A stretch of 64,000 nt of DNA from Longimicrobiales bacterium (GCA_029245345.1 JAQWPM010000021.1:124001-188000), one strand, 5' to 3'; shown: positions 44,899 through 54,048, counted from the first letter of the stretch. Numbers and translations: made by a program. Notes: generated by a model from the letters alone, not told the origin.

Positions 44899-45726
44899 AT
44901 GCCTGAACTCCCTGAGGCTGAGACGATCGTTCGAGGCATCAGAACACCCGTCGTTGGCAGAACCATCCAACGCGTGCGGGTCATTCATTCGGACGTCCTC
45001 CGGCAGCCTACTCGACTCGTACGCAGCAGAGCGATCGGCGCGACCATCTCAGGCGTAGGCCGCCGAGGGAAGAACGTTCTCATCGAAGTAGGCGAGAGGG
45101 GGTTGATCGCAGTCAACCTAGGGATGACAGGTGGCCTGCTGCCCTTCCCCTCCCCCCCCAAGAGGAACGCCCGCCCGTCTCACCAGGCGGTCGTCTTTAC
45201 ATTCGAATCCGGCGGCATCCTGGTGTTCAACGACACCCGGCGCTTTGGGACTGTGGAGGTGCTTACCACCGATGAGTGGGCCGAGCGGTCAGGTCGTATG
45301 GGCCCCGAACCGCTGTCTGCAGACTTCACGCCCGAGCACCTCTTTGAGAGAACGCAGCGATCCCGGGCTCCCATGCGGTCCTGGTTGCTGGATCAAAAGA
45401 AGATCGCGGGTGTCGGGAACATTTATGCGGCCGAAGCGCTCTTCTTATCCGGCGTGCACCCGCAAGAGCCGGCGCGTAATGTCCCGCCCGAGCGGGCGGG
45501 CGCGCTACATGGCCATCTTCGCGACGTCTTGAACGCCGCGATCGACGCTGGGGGCACCACGATCAAGGATTATCGGAACGCTGAGGGGGGAAGTGGCGAA
45601 TACGCGAGAAAACTGTGGGTCTATGGCCGCGACGGTGAGCCGTGCCTGACCTGCGGCGAAACCATCGTGCGGGTCGTGTTCAGCAATCGATCCGCCTTCT
45701 TCTGTCCCAGGTGCCAGCCTCAATGA
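44899..45726 (+). CDS. mutM: Formamidopyrimidine-DNA glycosylase
   Basis: MutM removes 8-oxoguanine and formamidopyrimidines. The 275-residue protein begins MPELPEAETI with the catalytic Pro-Glu, has GKNVLIEVG (the beta-lobe Lys), QKKIAGVGNIYAAEALF (helix-two-turn-helix), and a C4 zinc finger with Cys pairs in CLTCGE and FFCPRCQ. In the usual HLGMTG motif the His is Asn (VNLGMTG). ATG at 44899; the stop overlaps the M16 gene (ATGA). Confidence 0.96.
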   Translation: MPELPEAETIVRGIRTPVVGRTIQRVRVIHSDVLRQPTRLVRSRAIGATISGVGRRGKNVLIEVGERGLIAVNLGMTGGLLPFPSPPKRNARPSHQAVVFTFESGGILVFNDTRRFGTVEVLTTDEWAERSGRMGPEPLSADFTPEHLFERTQRSRAPMRSWLLDQKKIAGVGNIYAAEALFLSGVHPQEPARNVPPERAGALHGHLRDVLNAAIDAGGTTIKDYRNAEGGSGEYARKLWVYGRDGEPCLTCGETIVRVVFSNRSAFFCPRCQPQ

Positions 45727-47228
45727 TACGCTTCCACGCGCGATGGCCACGGCTGGGCATCTTGGCGCTGCTCGTCTCGGCATGTCTCGCGGCACCGGCT
45801 GGAGGCCAAGCGACCCCCGGCGAGAATCTCGAAGTGCGAGAAATTCTGCTCGAGAACGGGATGCGGATTCTGATCCTGCCTCGCGAAGGAGCCCCCACGG
45901 TCTCCTTTACTGTGCGTTTTGGCCTAGGCGGAGTGCACGAACGACTCGGGACGACGGGCATCGCCCATCTTCTCGAACACATGCTCTTCAAGGGCACTAC
46001 CACCATCGGGACTCGAGATCCGGAGGCCGAACAGCGCCTCTTCCCCTTGATGGATGCCGCTCATGATTCTCTGCTGCTTGCGAGAGTCCGTGATGACCGA
46101 GCAGAAAAAGAGCGCCTAGTAGCCCGCGTTGATGCTCTGGAAGACAGTGCCCGGGCTTTCGTTGAGAGCAACGAGTTCGATCGCATTCTGTCACGGGCCG
46201 GGGCCCAGGGACTAAACGCCACGACAACGAACGAAGCAACGATCTACTTCGTGGAACTGCCGTCGAATCGCACCGAACTCTGGTTCGCACTCGAAGCTGA
46301 CCGCATGTCGAATCCAGTGTTCCGAGAGTACTACTCGGAGCGTGACGTAGTGACGGAAGAGCGACGCATGCGAATTGAATCCGTGCCCGGAGGGGTGCTC
46401 TACGAGACCCACCTCGCGACTGCCTTCACGATGCATCCGTATGGCGTCCCAGTCGTGGGATACATGTCTGACCTGGAGACGCTCAGCCGCCGTGATGTCG
46501 AATCGTACTACCGTCGCTTCTACGGGCCGAACAACGCGGTAGTGGCGATCGTCGGCGACCTGGATCCGGATCAAGTAGAGGGATGGACACGTCAGTATCT
46601 GGGAAGCATCCCCCGGGGTGACGACCCACCCCCGGTCCTGGCGGTTGAACCCGAGCAGAGAGGCGAACGCCGAATCGAAGTGGAGTGGGACGCAGAACCG
46701 CAACTCCGCCTCGGGTGGCACGTGCCCTCAAGCATGGATGACGATGCACCCGCCCTCGCAATCCTCACCTCACTCCTGACGGGCGGCCGTACCTCGAGGC
46801 TGTACCGCCGCATGATTCTAGAGGACCGAATCGCAACGGGTGTCTTCTCCTCTCTGGGTCCAGGAAGCCTCTATCCACAACTCCTCCAGATCGATGCCAC
46901 CCCGTTGGCCCCGGCTACGACCGCCACCGTCGAGACTGCCATCTACGAAGAGATCGCTCGGCTCGCCTCAGACGGTCCGACGGAGATCGAGCTGACGAGG
47001 GTAAGAAACCAAATTGCGGCTGGGTCGATCAGGCGTATGCAGTCGAGCCTTGGACTGGCGTTCCAGCTCGCCGAATCTCAAGCCGTGTTCGACGATTGGA
47101 GGGAGACGTTCCGATTCTCTGACCGCCTGAGAACCGTGACGACGGGGGATATTCAGCGGGTCGCCGGGCAGTACCTCCTGCGTGAAAACCGCACCGTCGC
47201 GACGCTCGTGAAAAAGGAGACCCGGTGA
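45723..47228 (+). CDS. M16-family zinc protease, secreted, catalytically complete
   Basis: The 501-residue protein has a signal sequence at the N-terminus (LGILALLVSACLAAP), with a possible lipobox VSAC. The inverted zinc motif HLLEH occurs at residues 82-86 and the distal Glu in EERRMRIESVPGG. The C-terminal half is the second M16 domain (DPDQVEGWTRQYLGSIPRGD). M16 peptidases work as dimers or with a partner lacking the zinc site; the next gene is such a partner. The ATG at 45723 overlaps the mutM stop. Confidence 0.92.
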   Translation: MIRFHARWPRLGILALLVSACLAAPAGGQATPGENLEVREILLENGMRILILPREGAPTVSFTVRFGLGGVHERLGTTGIAHLLEHMLFKGTTTIGTRDPEAEQRLFPLMDAAHDSLLLARVRDDRAEKERLVARVDALEDSARAFVESNEFDRILSRAGAQGLNATTTNEATIYFVELPSNRTELWFALEADRMSNPVFREYYSERDVVTEERRMRIESVPGGVLYETHLATAFTMHPYGVPVVGYMSDLETLSRRDVESYYRRFYGPNNAVVAIVGDLDPDQVEGWTRQYLGSIPRGDDPPPVLAVEPEQRGERRIEVEWDAEPQLRLGWHVPSSMDDDAPALAILTSLLTGGRTSRLYRRMILEDRIATGVFSSLGPGSLYPQLLQIDATPLAPATTATVETAIYEEIARLASDGPTEIELTRVRNQIAAGSIRRMQSSLGLAFQLAESQAVFDDWRETFRFSDRLRTVTTGDIQRVAGQYLLRENRTVATLVKKETR

Positions 47229-48667
47229 AACTCCTGACTGCAATCTGCGTTTGCGCCACTTGGGCATGGACTCCTACTCAGGCCATAGCCCAACAACCGA
47301 GCGGCCGCGAGGCCATCGAAACGATGCGCTTTGCCGACCTGTCCTTCGATCCGCCGGTGCCGGATGAATACTCGATCGATGGCGTTCTCGTCCTGATCCT
47401 TGAAGACGGCACGCTGCCGCTGACTTCTGTCTACGCACGTTTCCGCGGCGGTTACGGTTTGTTCGGTCGAGAGTACTACGCGGTTGGCACAGCGATGCCG
47501 TCCCTTCTCCGATACGGTGGGACGTCTTCGATGGCTCCCGATTCCGTCGATGGCCTTCTGGAGTATTACGCCATCCAAACGTCCTTCGGCGGCGCCGGTG
47601 CAGCAGTGTCCTCGACAATGAACACCCTTTCCGAGCACCTCCCAGCAGCTCTGGAGCTGTGGGGCTCTCTCCTCGTCGATCCGGCCTTCGACGAGAATGA
47701 GATCGAAGTTTGGCGAGGGCGTCAGCTCGAGAGCATCCGACGCAGAAGCGATGATCCGGGGAGGCTGGCCTTCTCCGAGTACAATCGACTTCTCTATGGC
47801 GACCACCCAGTCGGGTGGGAAATGGAAGACGCCGACCTTAGCCCGACTCTCGTCGATCAGAGCAGGTTCCACGAGCTTCACGCCCGAATCGCCTGTCGAG
47901 AGAACCTGGTGCTCGGCGTGAGTGGCGACACGGACTGGCCTACCGTCCAGCCTCTTTTGGCCTCGCTTGTAGACAGGGTCCCCGCATGCCCCGACTCGTT
48001 GCCTGCGTCGCCAGTCCCGGACATCCGAAGAGAACCCGGCGTCTTTCTCATCGAGAAGGAAACGGAACAGAGCGTCATCGTGATGGCGCACACCACCGGT
48101 GTCCACCTGGCGGATGAGCCCGCCTATTTCGCGGCGACGATCGCAAATTCCATTCTCGGTGCAGGAGGCTTCTCAAGCCGCATCATGGCGAGAGTGCGGA
48201 CCGAAGAAGGGTACGCCTACTCAGCGTCTTCATTATGGACGATGCCGCGGAGGTACGACGGTCTTTTGGGCGCGGTTACTCGGACACGACCGGAAAACAC
48301 TGCACCGGCGATCGCTCTAATTCTAGAGACCATGCAGGAACTGAGAGATGCTCCACCCGAATCGGAAGAAGTCGAAACCGCGGTGGATCAGGTCGTAAAC
48401 GGCTTTGTTTTCAACTTCGAAACTGCCGGCCAAATCGTGTCGCGAACGATGTTCTATCTCGCTGAGGACCTGCCGCAGGATTGGCTTGAGCGTTACGTCG
48501 AGGGTGTTCAGGGAGTGAACGCGAATAGCGTGCACAACGCTTTTGCGAGCCACCTGCGCCCCGAGGACATGATGATCCTGATCGTAGGAGACTCAGAGCG
48601 GATTGGGTTGGACGCTCTCAGGGAGTTCGGCCCAGTGACTCACCTCGAGATCGGCGAAAGCCGCTGA
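47225..48667 (+). CDS. M16-like protein lacking the zinc motif (partner subunit)
   Basis: The 480-residue protein has a signal peptide (LTAICVCATWAWTPTQAIAQ) and the M16 fold, including VILEDGTLPLTSVYARFRGG and the C-terminal RVRTEEGYAYSASSLWTMPR. The HxxEH motif is absent, so it should not cut on its own. The R-Y pair region TEEGYAYS used for substrate binding is present. The GTG at 47225 overlaps the active gene's stop (GTGA), giving equal expression of an active/inactive pair. Confidence 0.88.
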   Translation: MKLLTAICVCATWAWTPTQAIAQQPSGREAIETMRFADLSFDPPVPDEYSIDGVLVLILEDGTLPLTSVYARFRGGYGLFGREYYAVGTAMPSLLRYGGTSSMAPDSVDGLLEYYAIQTSFGGAGAAVSSTMNTLSEHLPAALELWGSLLVDPAFDENEIEVWRGRQLESIRRRSDDPGRLAFSEYNRLLYGDHPVGWEMEDADLSPTLVDQSRFHELHARIACRENLVLGVSGDTDWPTVQPLLASLVDRVPACPDSLPASPVPDIRREPGVFLIEKETEQSVIVMAHTTGVHLADEPAYFAATIANSILGAGGFSSRIMARVRTEEGYAYSASSLWTMPRRYDGLLGAVTRTRPENTAPAIALILETMQELRDAPPESEEVETAVDQVVNGFVFNFETAGQIVSRTMFYLAEDLPQDWLERYVEGVQGVNANSVHNAFASHLRPEDMMILIVGDSERIGLDALREFGPVTHLEIGESR

Positions 48668-48680
48668 TTGCGAGCCGCGC

Positions 48681-49412
48681 TTAAGTAGCCGTGCCCCAGT
48701 GCAGCGCTGCGATCCCACCGGTCAGCAACTTCCAACCCACGTCCTCAAATCCTACGTCCTCGAAGAGCGCTCCTAGTTCATCAGGCCCTGGGAACTCCTT
48801 CACGGATTTGGGCAGATAGGTGTAGGCCCAGGGGTGGCCCGAAACGAGCCTTCCGACGAGCGGCAGCACCCTGTTGAAGTAGAAGAGGTACCCGGCCCTC
48901 ATCAGAGGATTCGGCGGTACGGTGAACTCGAGGACCACAAGGCGGCGGCCGGGCTTGAGGACTCGGTGGAGGTCCGACAAACCCCGTGGCAAGTCACTCA
49001 GGTTCCGGACCCCGAAGCCGACCGTGGCGCCGTCGAATGTGTTGTCGGGAAGCGGCAGTCTTTGTGAATCCCCACATACAGCCGACACGGGCGCGCCCGA
49101 AATCTTAGGATTTCCCTGAACCAGCATGGGCTGCGCAAAGTCCGACGCGATCACTCGGCCACGGAAGGAGTCTCGCCCGGCCAACTCCAGCGCCAGGTCG
49201 AACGTACCGGCACATGCGTCCAGAAAGAGTCCCTCCCGCGCGGCTTCCCAGCCCAGGCGATCAACCGCCTTCCTGCGCCAGGAACGGTCGATATTCATGC
49301 TCAACACGTGATTGAGCAGATCGTACCGGGGCGCAATTTCGGAAAAGATCGTTTGGACCTGATCGTGCCGCTCAGCTCCCTCTGCGGGCGCGGCGGTAAA
49401 GGCTCTGGGCAT
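48681..49412 (-). CDS. ubiE: Demethylmenaquinone/ubiquinone C-methyltransferase
   Basis: The enzyme methylates demethylmenaquinol (or a ubiquinone precursor). The 243-residue protein has the family motifs FSEIAPRYDLLNHVLSMNID and TFDGATVGFGVRNLSDLPRG, then RLVVLEFTVPPNP. The SAM-binding motif is ACAGTFDLALEL, with Phe where most have Gly (GTGD). The ATG at 49412 is natural. It converges with the M16-like gene and diverges from the sigma factor gene. Confidence 0.93.
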   Translation of the reverse strand: MPRAFTAAPAEGAERHDQVQTIFSEIAPRYDLLNHVLSMNIDRSWRRKAVDRLGWEAAREGLFLDACAGTFDLALELAGRDSFRGRVIASDFAQPMLVQGNPKISGAPVSAVCGDSQRLPLPDNTFDGATVGFGVRNLSDLPRGLSDLHRVLKPGRRLVVLEFTVPPNPLMRAGYLFYFNRVLPLVGRLVSGHPWAYTYLPKSVKEFPGPDELGALFEDVGFEDVGWKLLTGGIAALHWGTAT

Positions 49413-49523
49413 GACAACAGGGGCCGGGGCGGCTTAAATTTCGACGGTCCGATTCGGCGAGACCGAAAGTCGAAGAAGGGCACAAAGCTACGGGAAGCTG
49501 TATGGGGCCTCAACGGCGCCTGC

Positions 49524-49549
49524 GAAACCGGATAGGCCATCGGTGCGTA
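49524..49549 (+). promoter_or_regulatory. Candidate ECF-type promoter of the sigma factor gene
   Basis: GAAAC (49524-49528) and CGTA (49546-49549) are 17 bases apart, resembling the -35/-10 pattern of extracytoplasmic sigma promoters. Being just before the sigma gene, it could be autoregulatory. It would give a very short leader before the ATG at 49560. Confidence 0.3.
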
Positions 49550-49559
49550 GGGGTCGACG

Positions 49560-50234
49560 ATGACATCTAAATCCGCTTCCCTGCCCGGAGCCGCCTCCCA
49601 GTGGCGCCCCTCCTCGTGGCAGGATACGAATTCTCTGGGCTCTCACGATTACGCCGAGCTAGACGACCGCGAGTTGGCGACTCTCGCGGCGCGTGGGCGC
49701 GAGACAGCCTATAGGGAGCTGCTCGTGCGTTACGAGCGGCCCGTATTTTCGCTCATCTATCGGATGGTGCGTGACCGCACGCTCGCCGAGGATTTAGCGC
49801 AGGAAGCGTTTATTCGAGCCTTCAACGCGATCGGCGGCTACAAGACCAGCTACAAGTTCAGTAACTGGATCTTCAAGATCGCGAACAACCACACCATCGA
49901 TTACCTGCGCAAGCGCAAGCTCGACACGATCTCGATCCACGGGTCGCCCCATGCCACGAACGCTGACGAGATCAGTCAGTCTCAGATAGTGATCGAATCG
50001 CGTGACGAAACTCCAGAGCAGTATGTCGAGCATCGTGAACTCGGTGGTCAAATCGAAGAGGCGATCGGCGGGCTACGACCTGAGTACAAGACCGTCGTCC
50101 TCCTTCGGCACGTCGAGGGTTATGCCTACGACGAGATCGCTGAGATCATGGACCTCCCCTTGGGCACAGTGAAGACGTATCTGCACCGAGCCCGCGCTGA
50201 GCTCAAGAAACGCCTAATTCATGTCGTTTCATGA
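49560..50234 (+). CDS. ECF RNA polymerase sigma factor (RpoE-like)
   Basis: The 224-residue protein has sigma region 2 (RPVFSLIYRMVRDRTLAED, FIRAFNAIGGYKTSYKFSNW) and region 4 (PEYKTVVLLRHVEGYAYDEI, then LPLGTVKTYLHRARAELKKR). An N-terminal extension of about 40 residues before region 2 is low-complexity. The ATG at 49560 follows a loose AGGGG site. The next gene encodes a zinc-binding anti-sigma factor and the following genes encode membrane and secreted proteins, so it should respond to an envelope signal. Confidence 0.95.
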   Translation: MTSKSASLPGAASQWRPSSWQDTNSLGSHDYAELDDRELATLAARGRETAYRELLVRYERPVFSLIYRMVRDRTLAEDLAQEAFIRAFNAIGGYKTSYKFSNWIFKIANNHTIDYLRKRKLDTISIHGSPHATNADEISQSQIVIESRDETPEQYVEHRELGGQIEEAIGGLRPEYKTVVLLRHVEGYAYDEIAEIMDLPLGTVKTYLHRARAELKKRLIHVVS

Positions 50235-50379
50235 GGGGCACTAAAGTGACAGACATCGAGATACCACAGGCCTTTCAAGCCCAACACAGGCAAGGCTTGC
50301 CGGGAGTCGTTTTTGCGAAACTTCGTTCACCAGCCGACCGTAGGGTGAGCCGTAGGTCAGAACACGGAGTCCAAGAAAA

Positions 50380-51315
50380 ATGAAAGACATGTTCCCAGAG
50401 CATCTGAGCGCAGAACGCCTCCAGGCGTTCCTCGACGGTGACCTCTCCCAGAGTGAGAGCGCCGGAACCGAGCAACACCTAGAGTCGTGCGCACGCTGCT
50501 CGTCGGAACTCGACGGATGGCGACTTCTGTTCTCCGAACTCGGAGAATTGGAGCCGTCACGACCCGTCCAGGGATTCCATGACCGAGTCATGGCCGCTGT
50601 GGCAATTCCGGAGCCAAAGCACGTCACCGTACGACTTCGGGATCGGTTGGCGGCAATGCTGCCAAGAAATCGCCACCTCGGCGCCCAGACGATCGACGAA
50701 CTACTGGAAGGGTTCCTCCCTGCCCGGCAGGTGTCGAGCGTCGAAGCACACCTCCACTCTTGTGGCCCCTGTGCGGCGGAAGCCGATGCGTTACGCGTCG
50801 TTTTCAAGAAGCTCGACAGCCTGGAACGGATGGCGCCTGCTGAGAACTTTGCAGATCAAGTCATGGCTCATGTTCGCCTGAGTCAGGCTCCTGCTCGCGT
50901 ACCGGTATGGAGACACGCACTCGCAGTAGCCAATCGCTTGGTCCCGCAGACGCGACAGGCATGGGCTGCTCTTTCAGGCGTCGCGGTGACGCCTGTAGTG
51001 ACCGTCGGCCTCATGGCCTACGCGGTCTTCTCACACCCGACGCTGACGCCGAGCTCTTTGGCATCCTTCGTTTGGTGGCAGATCACCGATGTGACCACCG
51101 CCGCGTGGTCTTCCCTGTCTGGGCTCGCACTCGAAAGTGTCCAGTCCTCAGGTATGGCTTCGCTTTTCGAGGCCCTTGCCGCGGCCCCGCTGCTCATTGC
51201 TGCGGGCTTCGGTGTGTACGCCATCGCGTGTGTGCTCGCGTTGCGGGTCCTCTACAAAAATCTCACTAACAACCGTCCTTTGGATGGTCGATATGCGCAT
51301 GTATCAGCTTCGTAA
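50380..51315 (+). CDS. Membrane anti-sigma factor with two zf-HC2 modules
   Basis: The 311-residue protein has two HxxxCxxC zinc modules: H33/C37/C40 (EQHLESCARC) and H124/C128/C131 (EAHLHSCGPC), about 90 residues apart. Most such anti-sigmas have only one. Two hydrophobic segments follow (VTPVVTVGLMAYAVF at about 215 and a second, LLIAAGFGVYAIACVLALRV, near the end). It probably holds the upstream sigma factor at the membrane. It begins at ATG 50380, 145 bases after the sigma gene. Confidence 0.88.
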   Translation: MKDMFPEHLSAERLQAFLDGDLSQSESAGTEQHLESCARCSSELDGWRLLFSELGELEPSRPVQGFHDRVMAAVAIPEPKHVTVRLRDRLAAMLPRNRHLGAQTIDELLEGFLPARQVSSVEAHLHSCGPCAAEADALRVVFKKLDSLERMAPAENFADQVMAHVRLSQAPARVPVWRHALAVANRLVPQTRQAWAALSGVAVTPVVTVGLMAYAVFSHPTLTPSSLASFVWWQITDVTTAAWSSLSGLALESVQSSGMASLFEALAAAPLLIAAGFGVYAIACVLALRVLYKNLTNNRPLDGRYAHVSAS

Positions 51316-52903
51316 GAACTTCTTAGCGGCCTGCCTTGGCCTCGTACTCGTCCCCTTCGTGCTATCAGCGCAGGTCCGGGATGTGGTATCCAAGGAAGTC
51401 TCGGTCGGTCAATCCGAGGCGACACTCCGTCTCGAATTCGCCGATGACGGCCACCTCGAGATCACCTTTGAGGACGGATCGATCCTCGTCGATGGAGACG
51501 TAGTCGGTCGTTTCGAACCGGGTGACGCACTCGAGGCCGAATGGAGATCTCTCCTAGGCCAAGCCATCGCCTTGGACGATGGCGCTCTGGCCCAGATGTT
51601 GTCGGACTGGACCGTGCCGGCCGAGTTGGCCAACGGACTCGCTGAGGCTGCCCAAGAAGTCGACCGGGCCCTCGAGGACGCACTCTTGTCGACGGATCTC
51701 ACCATCGACAGCGGCGATGGATCTGTCTCGCTGTCGATCGGTGACGATGCCTCGTTCCTGCGTGTGCTCCTGAACTCGACGAGCCGCCTTGGATTGATGG
51801 AGCAGGCACTCGAGAACGTAGATGGCGACCTCAGGATCCATGTCGAAGAAGACATCGTTGTCCGTGAGGGCGACGTCGTAGAGGGCACGCTGGTGATCAT
51901 CGGCGGAGACGCGCGCATCGGCGGCGAGGTAGAAGGCGACATCATCGTGGTCGATGGGACGCTGGAGTTGCTCGCAAACAGCCGTGTACGAGGTGAAGTG
52001 CGCCTTGCCGATGCTCGCCTCGTCCGCAACCTCGGTGAGATTGATGGAGGGCTGGTGGACGTGCTCGAAGACGAGCGCGATTTCGAATCAGAGCTTCGTG
52101 ATCGAGTCCGTGAAGAGGTCTCTGATGAAATCCGGAGTGAACTGCGGAATGAACTGAGGAACGTGACGCGGCTGGACCTCAAGGATGAGGGCTTCTCGCT
52201 CATGACCCCCTTCCGCCCGGTGATCCGTGGTGTGAGCGGGCTGATGGAGAACCTGATCGCTGTCTTCATTCTCGGGCTTCTGGGTGCCGCTGCGGTCGCA
52301 TTCGCCGGTGGCAATGTCGACGCCATCGCGGAGACGGCAAAGCGTTCCCCGGGTCGCTCAGCGATGGTCGGATTCGCGGGTACGTTACTTCTGCTTCCCG
52401 TCTGGATCCTGGGTGCTATCGCGCTCGCAGTCTCGATCATCGGAATCCCGGTCGCCGTCGCATGGCTGCCGCTCTTTCCGGTCGCTGCCGTCGCCGCTGC
52501 CGTGTTGGGCTACCTCGCGGTCGCTCGCAATACCGGTGAGTGGTTGTCCGATAGCGGATACCCCTGGACGAGTTGGATCAGAAAATCGAACCAGATGTTC
52601 ACCGTCGTGGGGGGGTTGGTCGGACTTTCCGTTCTGTTCATGGTGGCTAATGTGGTATCGATCGCACCGTTCCTCGGCTTCTTGACGGTCCTGCTCATGA
52701 TCGCGGGCAGCATCGTGACGTTCATGGCGGTTCAGGTCGGCTTTGGAGCTGTGATCCTGACACGGGCAGGACGTCGGCGTGAGTGGAACGACCCAATGGA
52801 ATCGGACGCAGCATGGGAAGCGGCAATGGACGTGGATGTGGATATCGACCCTGTGGTCAAGACCGACAATGGGACGAATGAGGAGGGGGGGAACGATGCG
52901 TAA
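51284..52903 (+). CDS. Signal-peptide protein with bactofilin-like beta repeats and a membrane domain
   Basis: The product has a signal peptide (FLAACLGLVLVPFVLSA), a soluble domain, a beta-repeat section (VEGTLVIIGGDARIGGEVEG, DIIVVDGTLELLANSRVRG) resembling the bactofilin/polymer-forming fold, and then four to five membrane segments (LIAVFILGLLGAAAVAFAGG, SAMVGFAGTLLLLPVWILGA). The tail is acidic. Starts: 51284, 51293 and 51299 are all ATG, each overlapping the anti-sigma gene; none has a good ribosome site, so I give the longest. It is the third gene of the ECF operon. Confidence 0.7.
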   Translation: MVDMRMYQLRKNFLAACLGLVLVPFVLSAQVRDVVSKEVSVGQSEATLRLEFADDGHLEITFEDGSILVDGDVVGRFEPGDALEAEWRSLLGQAIALDDGALAQMLSDWTVPAELANGLAEAAQEVDRALEDALLSTDLTIDSGDGSVSLSIGDDASFLRVLLNSTSRLGLMEQALENVDGDLRIHVEEDIVVREGDVVEGTLVIIGGDARIGGEVEGDIIVVDGTLELLANSRVRGEVRLADARLVRNLGEIDGGLVDVLEDERDFESELRDRVREEVSDEIRSELRNELRNVTRLDLKDEGFSLMTPFRPVIRGVSGLMENLIAVFILGLLGAAAVAFAGGNVDAIAETAKRSPGRSAMVGFAGTLLLLPVWILGAIALAVSIIGIPVAVAWLPLFPVAAVAAAVLGYLAVARNTGEWLSDSGYPWTSWIRKSNQMFTVVGGLVGLSVLFMVANVVSIAPFLGFLTVLLMIAGSIVTFMAVQVGFGAVILTRAGRRREWNDPMESDAAWEAAMDVDVDIDPVVKTDNGTNEEGGNDA

Positions 52904-53732
52904 GGCACTTGTTGCAGCGGTGACCGCTGTGCTGGTGGCATCAACATCTGCGTCGGCACAGGATTGGCGGACGGTGACGATGTCCCGTCAAATCGAGGAC
53001 AATGACGAGGTGCGGGTCATCGTCGATTACGGAGTGGGACGCTTCAATGTCACCTCCACGGACGGCGGCGTTCTCTATCGAATGAACCTCCGCTACGACG
53101 AGGGCCGCTTCGAGCCCATCGCCGACTTCAGCGGCGATCGCCTCGAACTGGGTGTGGCGTCCATCGGACGACGGTGGAACATCGGCAAGGGTGGCAACAC
53201 CGGGCAGCTGGACCTCGAGCTTGCTCGCGGAATCCCGATGGACCTCGAGTTGAACTTCGGGGCCGTGCGCGCCGATTTGGATCTCGGGGGACTGGCACTC
53301 ACCGCACTCGCTCTTCGGACGGGCGCATCTGAGTCCACCGTCGACATGTCCGAGCCAAACATCGCGGCAATGCGCACCGCCAGCTTCGAAGCGGGCGCCG
53401 CGGAATTCACCGCGCGCAACCTCGGGAACCTGAACGCCGAACGAATTGAAGTGACCGCTGGCGTCGGTGATCTTACCCTAGGCTTCAGCGGTCGTTGGGA
53501 GCAGGACGCCGCGGTATCGATCGACATGGGCCTTGGAACGTTGGAGCTTCGGTTCCCTGAAGGTCTCGGAGTCCGGCTTCGCAAAAAAAGCTTCTTCACA
53601 TCCCTCGATTCCGAGGGGATGGTGAAGCGCGGTGACGCCTATTACTCGCTCGATTGGGACGACGCTGACAAGAAAATCACGATCGACCTGGACGCGGCCT
53701 TCGGCAGCGTCAAGGTTGTGTGGGTCCGCTAG
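52896..53732 (+). CDS. Secreted LiaF-like / toast_rack-type beta protein
   Basis: The 278-residue product has a signal peptide (LVAAVTAVLVASTSASA). The rest is regular beta structure: VRVIVDYGVGRFNVTSTDGG, GGLALTALALRTGASESTVD, VTAGVGDLTLGFSGRWEQ, and a C-terminal segment (VSIDMGLGTLELRFPEGLGV) like the LiaF cell-wall-stress domain. The ATG at 52896 has a GGAGG site in the previous gene's end. It is probably exported and part of the envelope response. Confidence 0.75.
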   Translation: MRKALVAAVTAVLVASTSASAQDWRTVTMSRQIEDNDEVRVIVDYGVGRFNVTSTDGGVLYRMNLRYDEGRFEPIADFSGDRLELGVASIGRRWNIGKGGNTGQLDLELARGIPMDLELNFGAVRADLDLGGLALTALALRTGASESTVDMSEPNIAAMRTASFEAGAAEFTARNLGNLNAERIEVTAGVGDLTLGFSGRWEQDAAVSIDMGLGTLELRFPEGLGVRLRKKSFFTSLDSEGMVKRGDAYYSLDWDDADKKITIDLDAAFGSVKVVWVR

Positions 53733-53751
53733 TGCACCTGAGGAGAACATC

Positions 53752-53988
53752 ATGATCGGCACACTTTTGACTTTCTTCGCAGTCGGCTTGGTCACGCTGA
53801 TCGTGGCCGGGATCGTGCTGTCAATCGTAGGGACCGTCTTTTCGTTGACGTTCGGCCTGGCCGCGTTCCTACTCTTCCAGGTCGCGCCAGTACTCCTGAT
53901 TGGTTGGATCATGGTAAAGGTGTTCGAGAAAGTGAGAGGTGGCGATTCGTTGTCAGCCGCAGACAGAAAGTGGCTCGAAGGCGAATAG
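53752..53988 (+). CDS. Small two-helix membrane protein, last gene of the ECF locus
   Basis: The 78-residue product has two hydrophobic segments (LLTFFAVGLVTLIVAGIVLS and FGLAAFLLFQVAPVLLIGWI) and a short charged C-terminus. It resembles small envelope-stress membrane proteins but I do not recognise the family. The ATG at 53752 has GAGGAG nine bases upstream. Confidence 0.7.
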   Translation: MIGTLLTFFAVGLVTLIVAGIVLSIVGTVFSLTFGLAAFLLFQVAPVLLIGWIMVKVFEKVRGGDSLSAADRKWLEGE

Positions 53989-54029
53989 ACTCCACCCTAC
54001 CTTTTTGTACGAACTACGCTGAACGTCTC

Positions 54030-54048
54030 GGGTCCTAGACTAGGACCG
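54030..54048. repeat. Near-perfect palindrome spanning the mrp stop codon
   Basis: CGGTCCTAG-A-CTAGGACCG: nine-base arms around one base, covering the stop codon of mrp. It sits between two convergent genes, so it may act as a weak bidirectional terminator. There is no T-run. Confidence 0.5.

Noticed and set aside
50241-50807. Minus-strand open frame of 188 codons
   Set aside because: It is antisense to the anti-sigma gene and shows no family features.
51409-52440. Minus-strand open frame of 343 codons
   Set aside because: It is very Ser/Arg-rich with no motif and lies antisense to the bactofilin-like gene; a shadow of GC-rich coding DNA.
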